Assembly: GCA_021850505.1 (NCBI GenBank)
Contig: JAJZLW010000061.1
Span: forward strand, 1-16,524
DNA: 16,524 nt
Direction of reading: 5' to 3'
DNA from: Thermoplasmata archaeon
GTDB lineage: Archaea; Thermoplasmatota; Thermoplasmata; Thermoplasmatales; Thermoplasmataceae
Shown here: positions 8,422 through 15,531 of the stretch, piece by piece
Numbering within the stretch: the stretch's first letter is position 1
Layout: every line of letters starts with the position of its first letter
Program-made: the position numbers and the translations under genes
Notes under the pieces: model-generated
Told to the model about the DNA's origin: nothing
What the model saw: the letters and a program-made list of their open reading frames with translations, nothing else
The model's database searches: none

Positions 8422-9338
8422 TAAAATCGGCAATAAGTTACAGGTCATTAATACTAAACCTGCTGATAATTGCGCCATCACTTTTTCTTCTCGTATATCT
8501 GGGCAGCATTGTCATAGCCTATCTTTCCATCTTCTGGATAGTTCTTCTGATAGGTATTTTCCTGGTCAAGCATCTTGCCCCCGGAAATATAAGGGAGTAT
8601 GTCTATCCTGTAAGTGTCATTCTCTTCTTATTATTCCTGCTTGGAACATTCTTCAAGCTCTATTTTAATTATACCATTCCAATATTTTCATATGTAGTAT
8701 TGCCACTAACTTTCACAACACTTACATCACTGACATTTGCCATTGGCATTATACTGCTTATGGAAGCGGTCATACAGTCGAAGCTCTCTGTTACAGTGGC
8801 CGAGTATACTGGCTCCCTGCTGATATTCATGGAACAGCTTGCAGTGGTGACTGTGATGTTATCCACCTCTACCATACTGGTTTCACTCCGGTCTGAAATA
8901 GCCGGCATCCTGCTGACGACATATCATATCAATAATCCATCTCTTTACGTAGTATCGTATTTTACCACAATCTCACTGGAAGCCAACGCGCTCTATAATC
9001 TGGTTGTGCTTGGTTACCAGTTTTATCTTCCCCTTGCAACATTCAATGTACCAGCAGCGATTGAAATCACCTTTACTTTTGTGATATCTGCAATTGGAAT
9101 CCTGCTTTCAATGTATACCAGATCTGGAAAAGGGTATCGTGGGATTGAATCAGTAGCCGTCCCAGTTCTGGCGGGTTTTGCCATTGGCCTGCCTTTATTC
9201 TTGTTATCTGAATATCTTTCGAGTTATAATTTCCAGGTTACCTTCATTTTTCTTGCAGTCGCTGTTCTTCTCTTTCTTGTCGGTTATACATCCCGGCATG
9301 TTTCTGGGTCTGAAAAAATTAATACACCAATCAAATAA
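8418..9338 (+). CDS. Polytopic membrane protein ending the MoxR/DUF58 operon
   Basis: This 306-residue protein is almost entirely hydrophobic, with about eight or nine membrane segments (for example 11-29, 31-50, 60-80, 85-118, 130-155, 187-206, 213-235, 247-266 and 272-292). I see no catalytic motif and do not recognise the family. The GTG start overlaps the DUF58 stop (GTGA) and follows AAGGTG (8407-8412), a good ribosome binding site. MoxR/DUF58 operons in other archaea also carry membrane proteins of unknown function, so a channel, scaffold or exporter for the surface protein is possible but unproven. A hydrophilic tail of about 15 residues follows the last segment. Confidence 0.85.
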   Translation: MIKSAISYRSLILNLLIIAPSLFLLVYLGSIVIAYLSIFWIVLLIGIFLVKHLAPGNIREYVYPVSVILFLLFLLGTFFKLYFNYTIPIFSYVVLPLTFTTLTSLTFAIGIILLMEAVIQSKLSVTVAEYTGSLLIFMEQLAVVTVMLSTSTILVSLRSEIAGILLTTYHINNPSLYVVSYFTTISLEANALYNLVVLGYQFYLPLATFNVPAAIEITFTFVISAIGILLSMYTRSGKGYRGIESVAVPVLAGFAIGLPLFLLSEYLSSYNFQVTFIFLAVAVLLFLVGYTSRHVSGSEKINTPIK

Positions 9339-9344
9339 CTCTTA

Positions 9345-10607
9345 ATGGGCTCTATCCTTATCAAGAATGCAATTATCATTACACAGGACGAAAAACGGAA
9401 TATTGTCAAGGGGGACATACTGATTGAGGACAACAGGATCAGTAAAGTCGGCGTGGTGAAGGATTCTGCCGATATCATAATTGATGCAGATGGCAAGGTT
9501 GCCATGCCCGGTCTTATAAATACTCACGCGCATGTTGCAATGGCCCATTTGAAGGCTATGCTTGATGATATAACACTTGATAGATTCCTTGAAAAAACAT
9601 TCAAGCTGGATTCCGAGCGCACTGAGAAAGGCATATACAATTCATCATTAGTCGGTATTGCTGAAATGATTGATTCCGGCATCACATCTTTCCACGATTT
9701 ATATTATTCGGAGGATGTTATAGCGAGAGCTGTAAGGGATTCAGGGATCCGGGGATTCCTGTCATGGGTAACATTAGATGAAGAATATACAACCCAGAGA
9801 GGATCTCCAATAAAGAATGCAGAGAAATTCATTTCATCTGTTGAAAAATCCGAGTATATATATCCTTCAGTTGGTGTTCAGGGTATATACGTGGCGTCAG
9901 ATGAAACATACAATTCATGCAGGGAGCTTGCAGATAAAATTGGATGCACTATCCACACCCACCTGAGCGAAACAAGGAAAGAAGTTTATGAATTCGCCTC
10001 AAAGCATGATGGGGAAAGGCCGGTTGAACACCTGTATAAAATTGGTTTCCTCAGCGAAAAACTGATCGCCGCACATTCATCCTTTGTTACAATGCATGAG
10101 GTAAGACTCCTTTCAAAAAGCCGAACAAATGTTTCATGGAACGCAATAAGTAACTGCAAACTTGGTACCGGCGGCATTCCTCCGATACCTGAAATGCAGT
10201 CAAACGGAATAACAGTTTCACTCGGAACGGACAGCAACGGAAGCAATAATTCGCTCAACATGTTTGAGGAGATGAAGTTTTCTTCTTTAATAATCAAGAA
10301 CAGCCGGTGGGATCCTACATTGATGCCATCGCAGAATATCCTGGACATGGCGACAGTTAATGCTGCAAGATCGCTGGGAATGAAAGACCTTGGATCTATC
10401 TCAAGTGGATTCCTCGCTGATCTTATACTTATAGATATAAAAGCACCCAACCTGCTTCCAGTCTCGATAGAAAATGCAGTAAGCAAGATTGTATATTCTG
10501 CGAATCCCTCGAACGTGGATACAGTGATTATAAACGGCAAGATTGTAAAACATGATCATTCCATGATTAAGAGGATCAAGGCCTTTGGCATCGAAGAAAT
10601 GATCTGA
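9345..10607 (+). CDS. Amidohydrolase of the MTA/SAH/5'-deoxyadenosine deaminase type
   Basis: The 420-residue protein is a metal-dependent amidohydrolase of the SsnA/TrzN/MtaD branch. The metal site is visible: HAH at 61-63 within LINTHAHVAMAHL, HTHLSE (204-209) with the catalytic Glu, AAHSSF (His244) and LGTDSNGSNNSL with Asp296. Family members deaminate methylthioadenosine, S-adenosylhomocysteine or 5'-deoxyadenosine to inosine derivatives; the methanogen DadD accepts all three. The gene lies just upstream of aIF5A and agmatinase, which fits clearance of methylthioadenosine left by aminopropyl transfer. Deamination of guanine or another purine is an alternative. The ATG is six bases after the previous stop; an A/T-rich AAAAAATTAAT about 26 bases before it could be a separate leaderless promoter. 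No metal ligand is missing. Confidence 0.87.
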   Translation: MGSILIKNAIIITQDEKRNIVKGDILIEDNRISKVGVVKDSADIIIDADGKVAMPGLINTHAHVAMAHLKAMLDDITLDRFLEKTFKLDSERTEKGIYNSSLVGIAEMIDSGITSFHDLYYSEDVIARAVRDSGIRGFLSWVTLDEEYTTQRGSPIKNAEKFISSVEKSEYIYPSVGVQGIYVASDETYNSCRELADKIGCTIHTHLSETRKEVYEFASKHDGERPVEHLYKIGFLSEKLIAAHSSFVTMHEVRLLSKSRTNVSWNAISNCKLGTGGIPPIPEMQSNGITVSLGTDSNGSNNSLNMFEEMKFSSLIIKNSRWDPTLMPSQNILDMATVNAARSLGMKDLGSISSGFLADLILIDIKAPNLLPVSIENAVSKIVYSANPSNVDTVIINGKIVKHDHSMIKRIKAFGIEEMI

Positions 10608-10701
10608 AGGGTAATCTGTTCAGAATGCTTCAGCAGCACAGAGAAACTCATTCTTACCTTCCCATAGTAGAAAATTACAATCCGGCAAAAATTAATTAGA
10701 G

Positions 10702-10709
10702 CTTAAACT
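10702..10709 (+). promoter_or_regulatory. TATA-like box before aIF5A
   Basis: CTTAAACT lies about 25 bases before the ATG at 10730, next to A-rich sequence that could act as a BRE. The spacing predicts a leaderless or nearly leaderless mRNA for aIF5A and the overlapping agmatinase. An alternative box is ATTAATTA at 10691-10698. Confidence 0.4.
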
Positions 10710-10729
10710 ATCAGTGAAATTGATAATTA

Positions 10730-11119
10730 ATGGGCTGGCAAGAAGCAGAAGTCAGGGAACTAAAGGTCGGCAGATACATGTTAATCGATGACGAGCCATG
10801 CAAGATCATGGAACTTACTATGTCCAAGCCGGGCAAGCATGGTGAAGCCAAGGCCCGTATCGTTGCGATCGGTGCATTTGACAACCAGAAAAGAAGCGTT
10901 GTTTTTCCGGTTAAGCATAAGATTAAGGTACCAATAATAGAGAAGAAGACAGCCCAGGTTCTCTCTGTTGCCAACAAGGAAGCTCAGCTGATGGACAGCG
11001 AAACATTTGAGACCTTCGTGATTCAGATGGACGATTCGATAGCAGATAGGGTAAAACCAGGCACTGAGGTGCCCTACTGGGATACCATGGGAAAGAGGAA
11101 GATAGTATTCCAGAACTGA
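10730..11119 (+). CDS. eif5a: Translation factor aIF5A
   Basis: The 129-residue protein is full length for archaeal IF5A, the factor that helps ribosomes through difficult peptide bonds such as polyproline. The hypusine loop is present as [15 protein letters not shown]; Lys36 of GKHG is the residue modified to hypusine or deoxyhypusine. The N-terminal SH3-like part ([19 protein letters not shown]) and the C-terminal OB-fold part are both complete. The stop overlaps the agmatinase frame by four bases at CTGA, so the two are very likely cotranscribed. This links the protein to the polyamine (or agmatine) supply needed for its modification. No deoxyhypusine synthase gene is in the window. Confidence 0.97.
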   Translation: MGWQEAEVRELKVGRYMLIDDEPCKIMELTMSKPGKHGEAKARIVAIGAFDNQKRSVVFPVKHKIKVPIIEKKTAQVLSVANKEAQLMDSETFETFVIQMDDSIADRVKPGTEVPYWDTMGKRKIVFQN

Positions 11120-11973
11120 GCAGTTTTTTCCAGAACAGGGGTTTACCAGACGCAATCTCCAGATATGAAGACGCATCTTATATCGTATTTGGGGTACCAT
11201 TCGATAACACGTCATCATACAGGCGTGGATCAAGACTGGCGCCCGAAGCTATAAGATATGCTTACAGGAATCTCGAATCTTTTGATCCATGGTATGGAAT
11301 AGAATTTCCGAATTCACGAATACATGATCTCGGCGATCTGATCGAGGAGGAGGATGCTGAAACGGTTGTTGATCTCGTCGAGCAGATTGTTTCCCAGATA
11401 AGAAGGGACAGGAAAATTCCGATAATGCTCGGCGGGGAGCATTCGATAACAACAGGTGCTGTAAGGAATTTTAAGGACAGTAACATGGTTATAATCGACG
11501 CACATTCTGATTTTCGCGATACATATTTCGGTAGCAAGTTTAACCATGCATGCGTAACCCACAGGTGCCTTGAGATATTGGGTAAAGACAGAATAACATC
11601 GATTGGAACAAGATCCACATCTAGGGAGGAATTCGATGATCCTGCTTTTGGGCAGGTAAGGTTCGTGTCAGCCAGGGAGGTATCAGAAAAGGGCATGGCA
11701 TCAGTGGCTGACGACATCATAAAAAAGACGAAAGGTGACATTTATTTCTCGATAGACATGGATGGGATAGATCCCTCTTATGCCCCAGGCGTGGGTACAC
11801 CAGAGCCATACGGCCTGCGTGATCTGGATCTGCGGTTATTGATTGAAAAACTATCAAAAAGGATCTCAGGTTTCGATATTGTGGAAATGACACCTCTTTA
11901 CGACAACGGAAATACTGCCATGCTTGCAGCAAAAATAATACAGAATTTTATTGGGAGTAAAGAGAAGAAATAA
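11116..11973 (+). CDS. speB: Agmatinase (ureohydrolase) with non-canonical start codon
   Basis: This is a complete ureohydrolase of about 285 residues that splits agmatine, or an agmatine-bearing intermediate, releasing urea. The Mn ligands are all visible: [13 protein letters not shown], and [20 protein letters not shown]. The N-terminal [26 protein letters not shown] is also typical of the family. The frame is open from 11068, but it contains no ATG, GTG or TTG before the ATG at 11425. That ATG lies inside the conserved [10 protein letters not shown] motif and would remove about 100 essential residues. I place the start at CTG 11116, where CTGA overlaps the aIF5A stop exactly as ATGA, GTGA and TTGA do at other junctions here. 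ATT at 11107 is the alternative, with GAGG (11095-11098) eight bases upstream. A sequencing error in the start codon is also possible. Confidence 0.88.
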   Translation: MSSFFQNRGLPDAISRYEDASYIVFGVPFDNTSSYRRGSRLAPEAIRYAYRNLESFDPWYGIEFPNSRIHDLGDLIEEEDAETVVDLVEQIVSQIRRDRKIPIMLGGEHSITTGAVRNFKDSNMVIIDAHSDFRDTYFGSKFNHACVTHRCLEILGKDRITSIGTRSTSREEFDDPAFGQVRFVSAREVSEKGMASVADDIIKKTKGDIYFSIDMDGIDPSYAPGVGTPEPYGLRDLDLRLLIEKLSKRISGFDIVEMTPLYDNGNTAMLAAKIIQNFIGSKEKK

Positions 11974-11975
11974 TT

Positions 11976-12506
11976 CTATATACCCATCTTACTGAGTAGT
12001 TCCTTTCCCTTAACAATCTCAATTCTGCAAGGTGTAGGAAGCTTTATCGAAGCCTTATGAATGGCCTCTCGCAGTCTCTGCGCTGCGTCAAGGTTGACCC
12101 TGCCTATCATTATCGTATCATCCTTCCTGACCCTTGCTGCCGTGCCAACAGGCCGGCCGAATGCCATGCTCATACCACTAGATATTCTGTCTGCACCAGC
12201 CCCGGTTGCCATCTTGTGCTCCCTAATCACATGATGGGGATATGGAATGATCTTAAGGAAATAATTCTCAACGCCAAGAGCTTCAAGAAGCTTCCTGTTT
12301 ACCGATACTCTTGCAGCCTCAAGCGCAGAATGCCTGATCTGGCATGATTCCTTTGCAATGAGTTTCATTTCAACAGGAAAATCCTTCTTCTGGTTGCCCT
12401 GGGTAAACGTGGTAATCTTTGGATATGGAACGCCACCCATGAACTCTTTCCTTGTGTAAGCGGGACCTGAAATCTTGCTGTACATTCTTGCAGGTTTAGT
12501 TACCAT
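11976..12506 (-). CDS. rpl10e: Large-subunit ribosomal protein L10e (uL16)
   Basis: The 176-residue protein is full-length archaeal L10e, which sits near the peptidyl-transferase centre and the tRNA sites of the 50S subunit. Recognisable segments are the start MVTKPARMYSKISGPAYTRK, VPYPKITTFTQGN, the IIPYPHHVIREHKMATGAGADRI loop with the conserved HHVIRE and AGADR, and SMAFGRPVGTAARV. Its stop is two bases from the agmatinase stop on the opposite strand. The two mRNAs must therefore overlap or stop within each other's coding region. A TATA-like box lies about 30 bases before the ATG, giving a very short leader. Confidence 0.97.
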   Translation of the reverse strand: MVTKPARMYSKISGPAYTRKEFMGGVPYPKITTFTQGNQKKDFPVEMKLIAKESCQIRHSALEAARVSVNRKLLEALGVENYFLKIIPYPHHVIREHKMATGAGADRISSGMSMAFGRPVGTAARVRKDDTIMIGRVNLDAAQRLREAIHKASIKLPTPCRIEIVKGKELLSKMGI

Positions 12507-12531
12507 TTTAACGCAATCCTAAAGAGCATTC

Positions 12532-12543
12532 GGATATAAAAAC
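12532..12543 (-). promoter_or_regulatory. TATA-like box of rpl10e
   Basis: Read on the minus strand this is GTTTTTATATCC, a good archaeal TATA box. It lies about 31 bases before the ATG at 12506, so transcription should start about five bases ahead of the gene. Confidence 0.6.
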
Positions 12544-12653
12544 AGAGTGATCTTAACTTACACTTGATGCCTCCAATGCAAAAAGGCTAAAACTTCACTT
12601 ATTCGATAATTAATTGTGTTCCCGATCAAGATTGGATTATTCATATGCAAGCA

Positions 12654-12665
12654 AATAGATTTATC
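12654..12665 (+). promoter_or_regulatory. TATA-like box before the CWC mini-gene
   Basis: AATAGATTTATC, with TTTATC at 12660-12665, is 21-26 bases before the ATG at 12686, the spacing expected for a leaderless mRNA. It is one of the reasons for calling the short gene real. Confidence 0.45.
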
Positions 12666-12685
12666 TTCTTTTGTATTCAAGAAAG

Positions 12686-12844
12686 ATGTCAAGGACAATT
12701 AAATGTGGCATATGCAATACATTATTTGAATGTGGTTCACCAGGATTATGCTGGTGCACATTCCTTCCCATCCCAAAAGAAAGGAGAGAATTGTTATCTA
12801 GAGTTGCGAATGATTGTGTATGCCCGGATTGCCTGAAAGGTTGA
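12686..12844 (+). CDS. Tiny cysteine-rich CWC-type zinc-ribbon-like protein
   Basis: This 52-residue open frame encodes a protein with eight cysteines (7, 10, 16, 22, 24, 44, 46, 49). The pattern is C-x2-C-x3-F-x-C, then CWC followed by TFLPIP, then C-x-C-P-x-C-L. It agrees closely with the cysteine-rich CWC family of small uncharacterised proteins, seen mostly in bacteria. The eight cysteines would suit two zinc ions or a metal cluster. Nothing is known to me about the function of the family. A longer frame on the same strand (12645-12836) has no such pattern, and I take it as incidental. The spacing of the upstream TATA-like box supports the ATG at 12686. There is no operon partner; the next gene is 178 bases away. 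Confidence 0.8.
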   Translation: MSRTIKCGICNTLFECGSPGLCWCTFLPIPKERRELLSRVANDCVCPDCLKG

Positions 12845-12960
12845 TTACTTGTTTACATGACTAAAGAAGCCTTCAATCACTTTTGTTATATCTCCTATTA
12901 GTACGGGTAATTTGCAAATATACTAGCAGTTCATGTTCAGGTTAGATATGATGAATTAAT

Positions 12961-12993
12961 TACACTAATGCCAATAAGTGTATTAAGTGCACT
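12961..12993. promoter_or_regulatory. Candidate operator upstream of the AbrB-type gene
   Basis: TACACT (12961-12966) and AGTGTA (12977-12982) form a perfect 6-base inverted repeat with a 10-base spacer. They are followed by the perfect palindrome AGTGCACT (12986-12993), which abuts the TATA-like sequence. The AGTG half-sites at 12977 and 12986 are nine bases apart. Repeated half-sites that touch the TATA box are what an autoregulatory repressor site would look like; the binding protein is unknown. Confidence 0.4.
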
Positions 12994-13008
12994 ATAAATA
13001 ATATATTA
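12993..13008 (+). promoter_or_regulatory. TATA-like box before the AbrB-type gene
   Basis: TATAAATAATATATTA covers the region 15-30 bases before the ATG at 13023. The best box, TATAAATA (12993-13000), is centred near -26, so a leaderless transcript is likely. Confidence 0.55.
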
Positions 13009-13022
13009 CCATAATCCAGCTT

Positions 13023-13184
13023 ATGGAAAGGAAACAGCTTATAGATGTGGCTCATGTGTCTATGAGAGGGACATCCGTCCGAATAACGCTCCCAAAGAAG
13101 ATCGTTCAAAGGCTCAAGATTGGGGATGGAGAAATTATTGCATTTTATGAAGACAACGGTATAAAGATAGATAAGCTAAAGTGA
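13023..13184 (+). CDS. Small AbrB/SpoVT-type DNA-binding protein
   Basis: The 53-residue protein reads as one swapped-hairpin AbrB domain: SMRGTSVRITLPKKIVQRLKIGDGEIIAFYED, with the family's R-G-x-S-x-R-I-T-L-P-K-x-I first half and a L-x-x-G-D-x-E-I-I-x-F-Y second half, then NGIKIDKL. Such proteins bind DNA as dimers and act as transcription regulators or antitoxins; archaeal genomes have many. No toxin gene (PIN, RelE or similar) is next to it, so a stand-alone regulator is more likely. It lies 103 bases before the CoA-transferase gene on the same strand and has a candidate operator at its own promoter. Regulation of itself or of that neighbour is a guess from position. Confidence 0.85.
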   Translation: MERKQLIDVAHVSMRGTSVRITLPKKIVQRLKIGDGEIIAFYEDNGIKIDKLK

Positions 13185-13254
13185 ATTCTCGTATAATATA
13201 GTTAGAATCAGCGGTCGCAGGAAACTATTTTTATTAGTATATGAGGCATTACAG

Positions 13255-13264
13255 TTTTATTATT
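13255..13264 (+). promoter_or_regulatory. TATA-like box before the CoA-transferase gene
   Basis: TTTTATTATT is centred about 28 bases before the ATG at 13288. This spacing favours that ATG as the first codon of a leaderless mRNA over the in-frame TTG at 13279. Confidence 0.45.
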
Positions 13265-13287
13265 ACCAAGCATTATGATTGTTTATT

Positions 13288-14928
13288 ATGCGGCCAGAAT
13301 TTGTTAAAGATGGAAATGTGGATTTTTTTTCATGCATACATGACAGGTCGACTGTGGCAATATCCGGATTTAATCTTGCAACCACGCCGGAAGACTTAAT
13401 TCTTGATCTGTTTGATAATTATATAAAAACTGGACACCCCAATAAAATACTGGTTGAGACCGACGCACTTCCAGCGGCTCCCGGAAGAGCCCTTGATATC
13501 GTTTTTAAGAAAATGTTTGAACTGAACGATTACAATTTTATCAGGGGAATGCTGGTTCCTTTCATGGGATTTTCTCCATATCTTCAGAAATTGGCTCTCA
13601 ATGACGCATTTCCTGTATACGGTTGGCCGATTGGTGTCTCCGCATACTGGTTCCGCGAGGTTGCTTCTGGGAGACCTGGTGTTCTGACAAGAATTGGTCT
13701 GGACACTTTTCTGGATCCGGACTACGATGGCGGCGCATTGAACGAGAGTGCCAGAAGGGAAAAATTGTGCAAAATTGCAAAAATTGATCTTTCCGGCGAA
13801 GATTATCTTATATACCGTGCCCCAAAACCAGAATTTGCAATGATCCGGGCAACATCTTCTGATAAAAAAGGAAACCTTACGATGGAGGATGAGCCTATCA
13901 GAGGCACTGTTCTAAGCATAGCGCAGGCAACAAGAGCGCGTCCAAATCCAGGAAAGGTTTTTGCACAGGTTCTGAGGAATGATTCTTCCGAATCATATAA
14001 TCCTAGAAGGGTGGAAGTCCCCTATCCACTTGTTGACTATATCATAAAATCTCCTCTTGAACACCACTGGCAGGCGAGTTCATTCGCATATGACCCAATG
14101 GCATCTTTTTCGAAGGAATTATCATCTCCCGAGACAATAAATGAAAAATTCAATCCACCCGCAAAATCAGATGCGCATCTTCTCATCGCAAGGCGGACTC
14201 TTATTGAGATAAATAACATGCTCAGGAAGATCGGACCGCCTCTTCTCATAAACCTCGGAGTTGGGATACCTGCGCTTGTATCCGGGCTGATACTGAAAGA
14301 GGGATTATCGTCCGATATAGTGACTGTGGTCGAGTCTGGCCCGTGGGGTGGACTTGCCCTTACTGGCGCCAACTTTGGTGTGTCCATGGGTGCTTTCGCG
14401 CTCTCTACCATTCCTGATATGTTTTCCAACTACGAGGGCGGGATCATTGACACTGCTGCCCTTGGTTTCCTGCAGGTCGACAGATACGGAAACGTTAATC
14501 CTTCATTTGTTGGATCAATGCTGACAGGACCGGGCGGGTTTCCGGTCATTGCTGAAGGAACTCCGTCTGTAATATTTGCAGGCACTTTTCAGGCAGGGAA
14601 TGTCGATTTTTCATTTGACGGCAATAAAATGACACTCAAGTCTACAGGTGGAGATAAAAAATTCGTAAAAAACGTTTACAAGGTATTCTTCAGCGGTAAA
14701 CAGGCTGTAAAATATCACAAAACTGTGAAAATTATAACAGAAAGATGCGTATTTTCACTAACTGAACGTGGTATCGTGCTTGAGGAAGTAGCCCCGGGAC
14801 TGGATCTTGACAGGGATATTATTGAAAACATGGAATTTAAGCCGGTGGTTCCGGAGAACCTGACCGAGACCCCTCTGATTGCATTTGGAAATGGTAATAT
14901 GGGATTGAAGAAGAGTCCAGTTCAGTAA
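13288..14928 (+). CDS. Family I CoA-transferase (propionate/acetate type)
   Basis: This protein of about 546 residues matches both halves of fused family I CoA-transferases that move CoA between short-chain acyl groups. The N-terminal half has VAISGFNLATTPEDLI and the GVSAYWFREVASGRPGVLTRIGLDTFLDPDYDGG region. The C-terminal half has NLGVGIPALV, the catalytic segment TVVESGPWGGLALTGANFG with the thioester-forming Glu (352 counting from the TTG at 13279, 349 from ATG 13288), and DRYGNVNPSF followed by GPGGF. Propionate CoA-transferase is the closest familiar enzyme; acetate or branched-chain acyl groups are possible, since specificity cannot be read by eye. A 25-residue tail follows the usual end. 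The ATG at 13288 is preferred over TTG 13279 because of the TATA spacing. The upstream neighbour is an AbrB-type regulator; downstream it converges with a usp gene. Confidence 0.9.
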   Translation: MRPEFVKDGNVDFFSCIHDRSTVAISGFNLATTPEDLILDLFDNYIKTGHPNKILVETDALPAAPGRALDIVFKKMFELNDYNFIRGMLVPFMGFSPYLQKLALNDAFPVYGWPIGVSAYWFREVASGRPGVLTRIGLDTFLDPDYDGGALNESARREKLCKIAKIDLSGEDYLIYRAPKPEFAMIRATSSDKKGNLTMEDEPIRGTVLSIAQATRARPNPGKVFAQVLRNDSSESYNPRRVEVPYPLVDYIIKSPLEHHWQASSFAYDPMASFSKELSSPETINEKFNPPAKSDAHLLIARRTLIEINNMLRKIGPPLLINLGVGIPALVSGLILKEGLSSDIVTVVESGPWGGLALTGANFGVSMGAFALSTIPDMFSNYEGGIIDTAALGFLQVDRYGNVNPSFVGSMLTGPGGFPVIAEGTPSVIFAGTFQAGNVDFSFDGNKMTLKSTGGDKKFVKNVYKVFFSGKQAVKYHKTVKIITERCVFSLTERGIVLEEVAPGLDLDRDIIENMEFKPVVPENLTETPLIAFGNGNMGLKKSPVQ

Positions 14929-14959
14929 AAAATTATTTTCAGTTAAAAAATTTAAATCA
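14929..14959 (-). terminator. T-rich terminator region between converging genes
   Basis: The 31 bases between the CoA-transferase and usp stops are nearly all A and T. Read on the minus strand they hold two runs of five or six T, the normal archaeal (stem-less) termination signal for the usp transcript. On the plus strand there is only a run of four T (14935-14938). The sequence CAGT(T)AAAAAATT occurs twice. Confidence 0.4.
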
Positions 14960-15409
14960 TCATCTTACTATGAGTACAGAAACAGGAGAATTCGCAGAGA
15001 CCCTTTCTGAAACGGATCCCATGATTATTCCCCTCTTGAATCCATGTTTCCTTGTTCCAAGCACAATAAGGGTTGCACCACTTTTATCGGCTTCCTGAAC
15101 TATCATGAATGCAGGATCGCCAATAACCACTAAACCTCTTACCTTGTTAACACCGCTGTTCTGGATATCTCTTATCAGAGACATCATCTTCTCCTCAGAA
15201 TTTCTCTTTATATCATTTTCAGAATCAACTATCTGAGATTCTTCCGTAATATCTCCTGAAAAAGCAGGAATAGGCTTGATTACATTTATAAGGATCAACT
15301 CGGAATTCTTGATCTCCAATGCCATACTTGCAGCGAATTCTGTTGCCTTTTCAGACTCCTGTGAAAAGTCCGTTGCACATAGAATTCTTTTAATTGCTTC
15401 AATCTTCAT
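14960..15409 (-). CDS. UspA-type universal stress protein
   Basis: This single-domain Usp protein of 149 residues has the normal beginning (IKRILCATDFSQESEKATEFAASMA), the central LILINVIKP strand, and the end (LIVLGTRKHGFKRGIIMGSVSERVSANSPVSVLIVR). Usp proteins are cytoplasmic dimers; many bind ATP through G-x2-G-x9-G-S/T. Here the first and third positions are kept (GT...GS), but the second Gly is Lys (GTRK), so ATP binding may be altered. The ATG at 15409 is preferred; a GTG three codons upstream (15418) is also in frame. An ATTTTTG sequence about 26 bases before the start could be its TATA box. The gene is monocistronic and converges on the CoA-transferase gene. Confidence 0.93.
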   Translation of the reverse strand: MKIEAIKRILCATDFSQESEKATEFAASMALEIKNSELILINVIKPIPAFSGDITEESQIVDSENDIKRNSEEKMMSLIRDIQNSGVNKVRGLVVIGDPAFMIVQEADKSGATLIVLGTRKHGFKRGIIMGSVSERVSANSPVSVLIVR

Positions 15410-15531
15410 ACGGATCACTGATATTCAATTGAACAAAAATAATTCAATCTGTACCCTGATATGATAGCTATCTTCATAAATCTAATAATATACCAATATA
15501 TCCGCTGATTGAGGAAATATAAGAAAATGCA

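Noticed and set aside
9986..10540. 184-codon minus-strand frame
   Set aside because: It lies wholly antisense to the deaminase, whose metal ligands are intact; the translation shows no recognisable domain.
11068..11424. Agmatinase as a pseudogene or 5'-truncated gene
   Set aside because: The upstream frame is uninterrupted and encodes the conserved N-terminal motifs; all metal ligands are present. Only the start codon is unusual.
11262..11741. 159-codon minus-strand frame
   Set aside because: It is antisense to conserved agmatinase sequence and has low-complexity, Ser-rich translation.
12645..12836. 63-codon plus-strand frame overlapping the CWC mini-gene
   Set aside because: It has no family pattern, while the shifted frame at 12686-12844 has eight ordered cysteines and a well-placed TATA-like box.
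13023..13184. AbrB-type gene as the antitoxin of a toxin-antitoxin pair
   Set aside because: Neither neighbour is a PIN, RelE or other toxin gene; the flanking genes are a CWC protein and a CoA-transferase.
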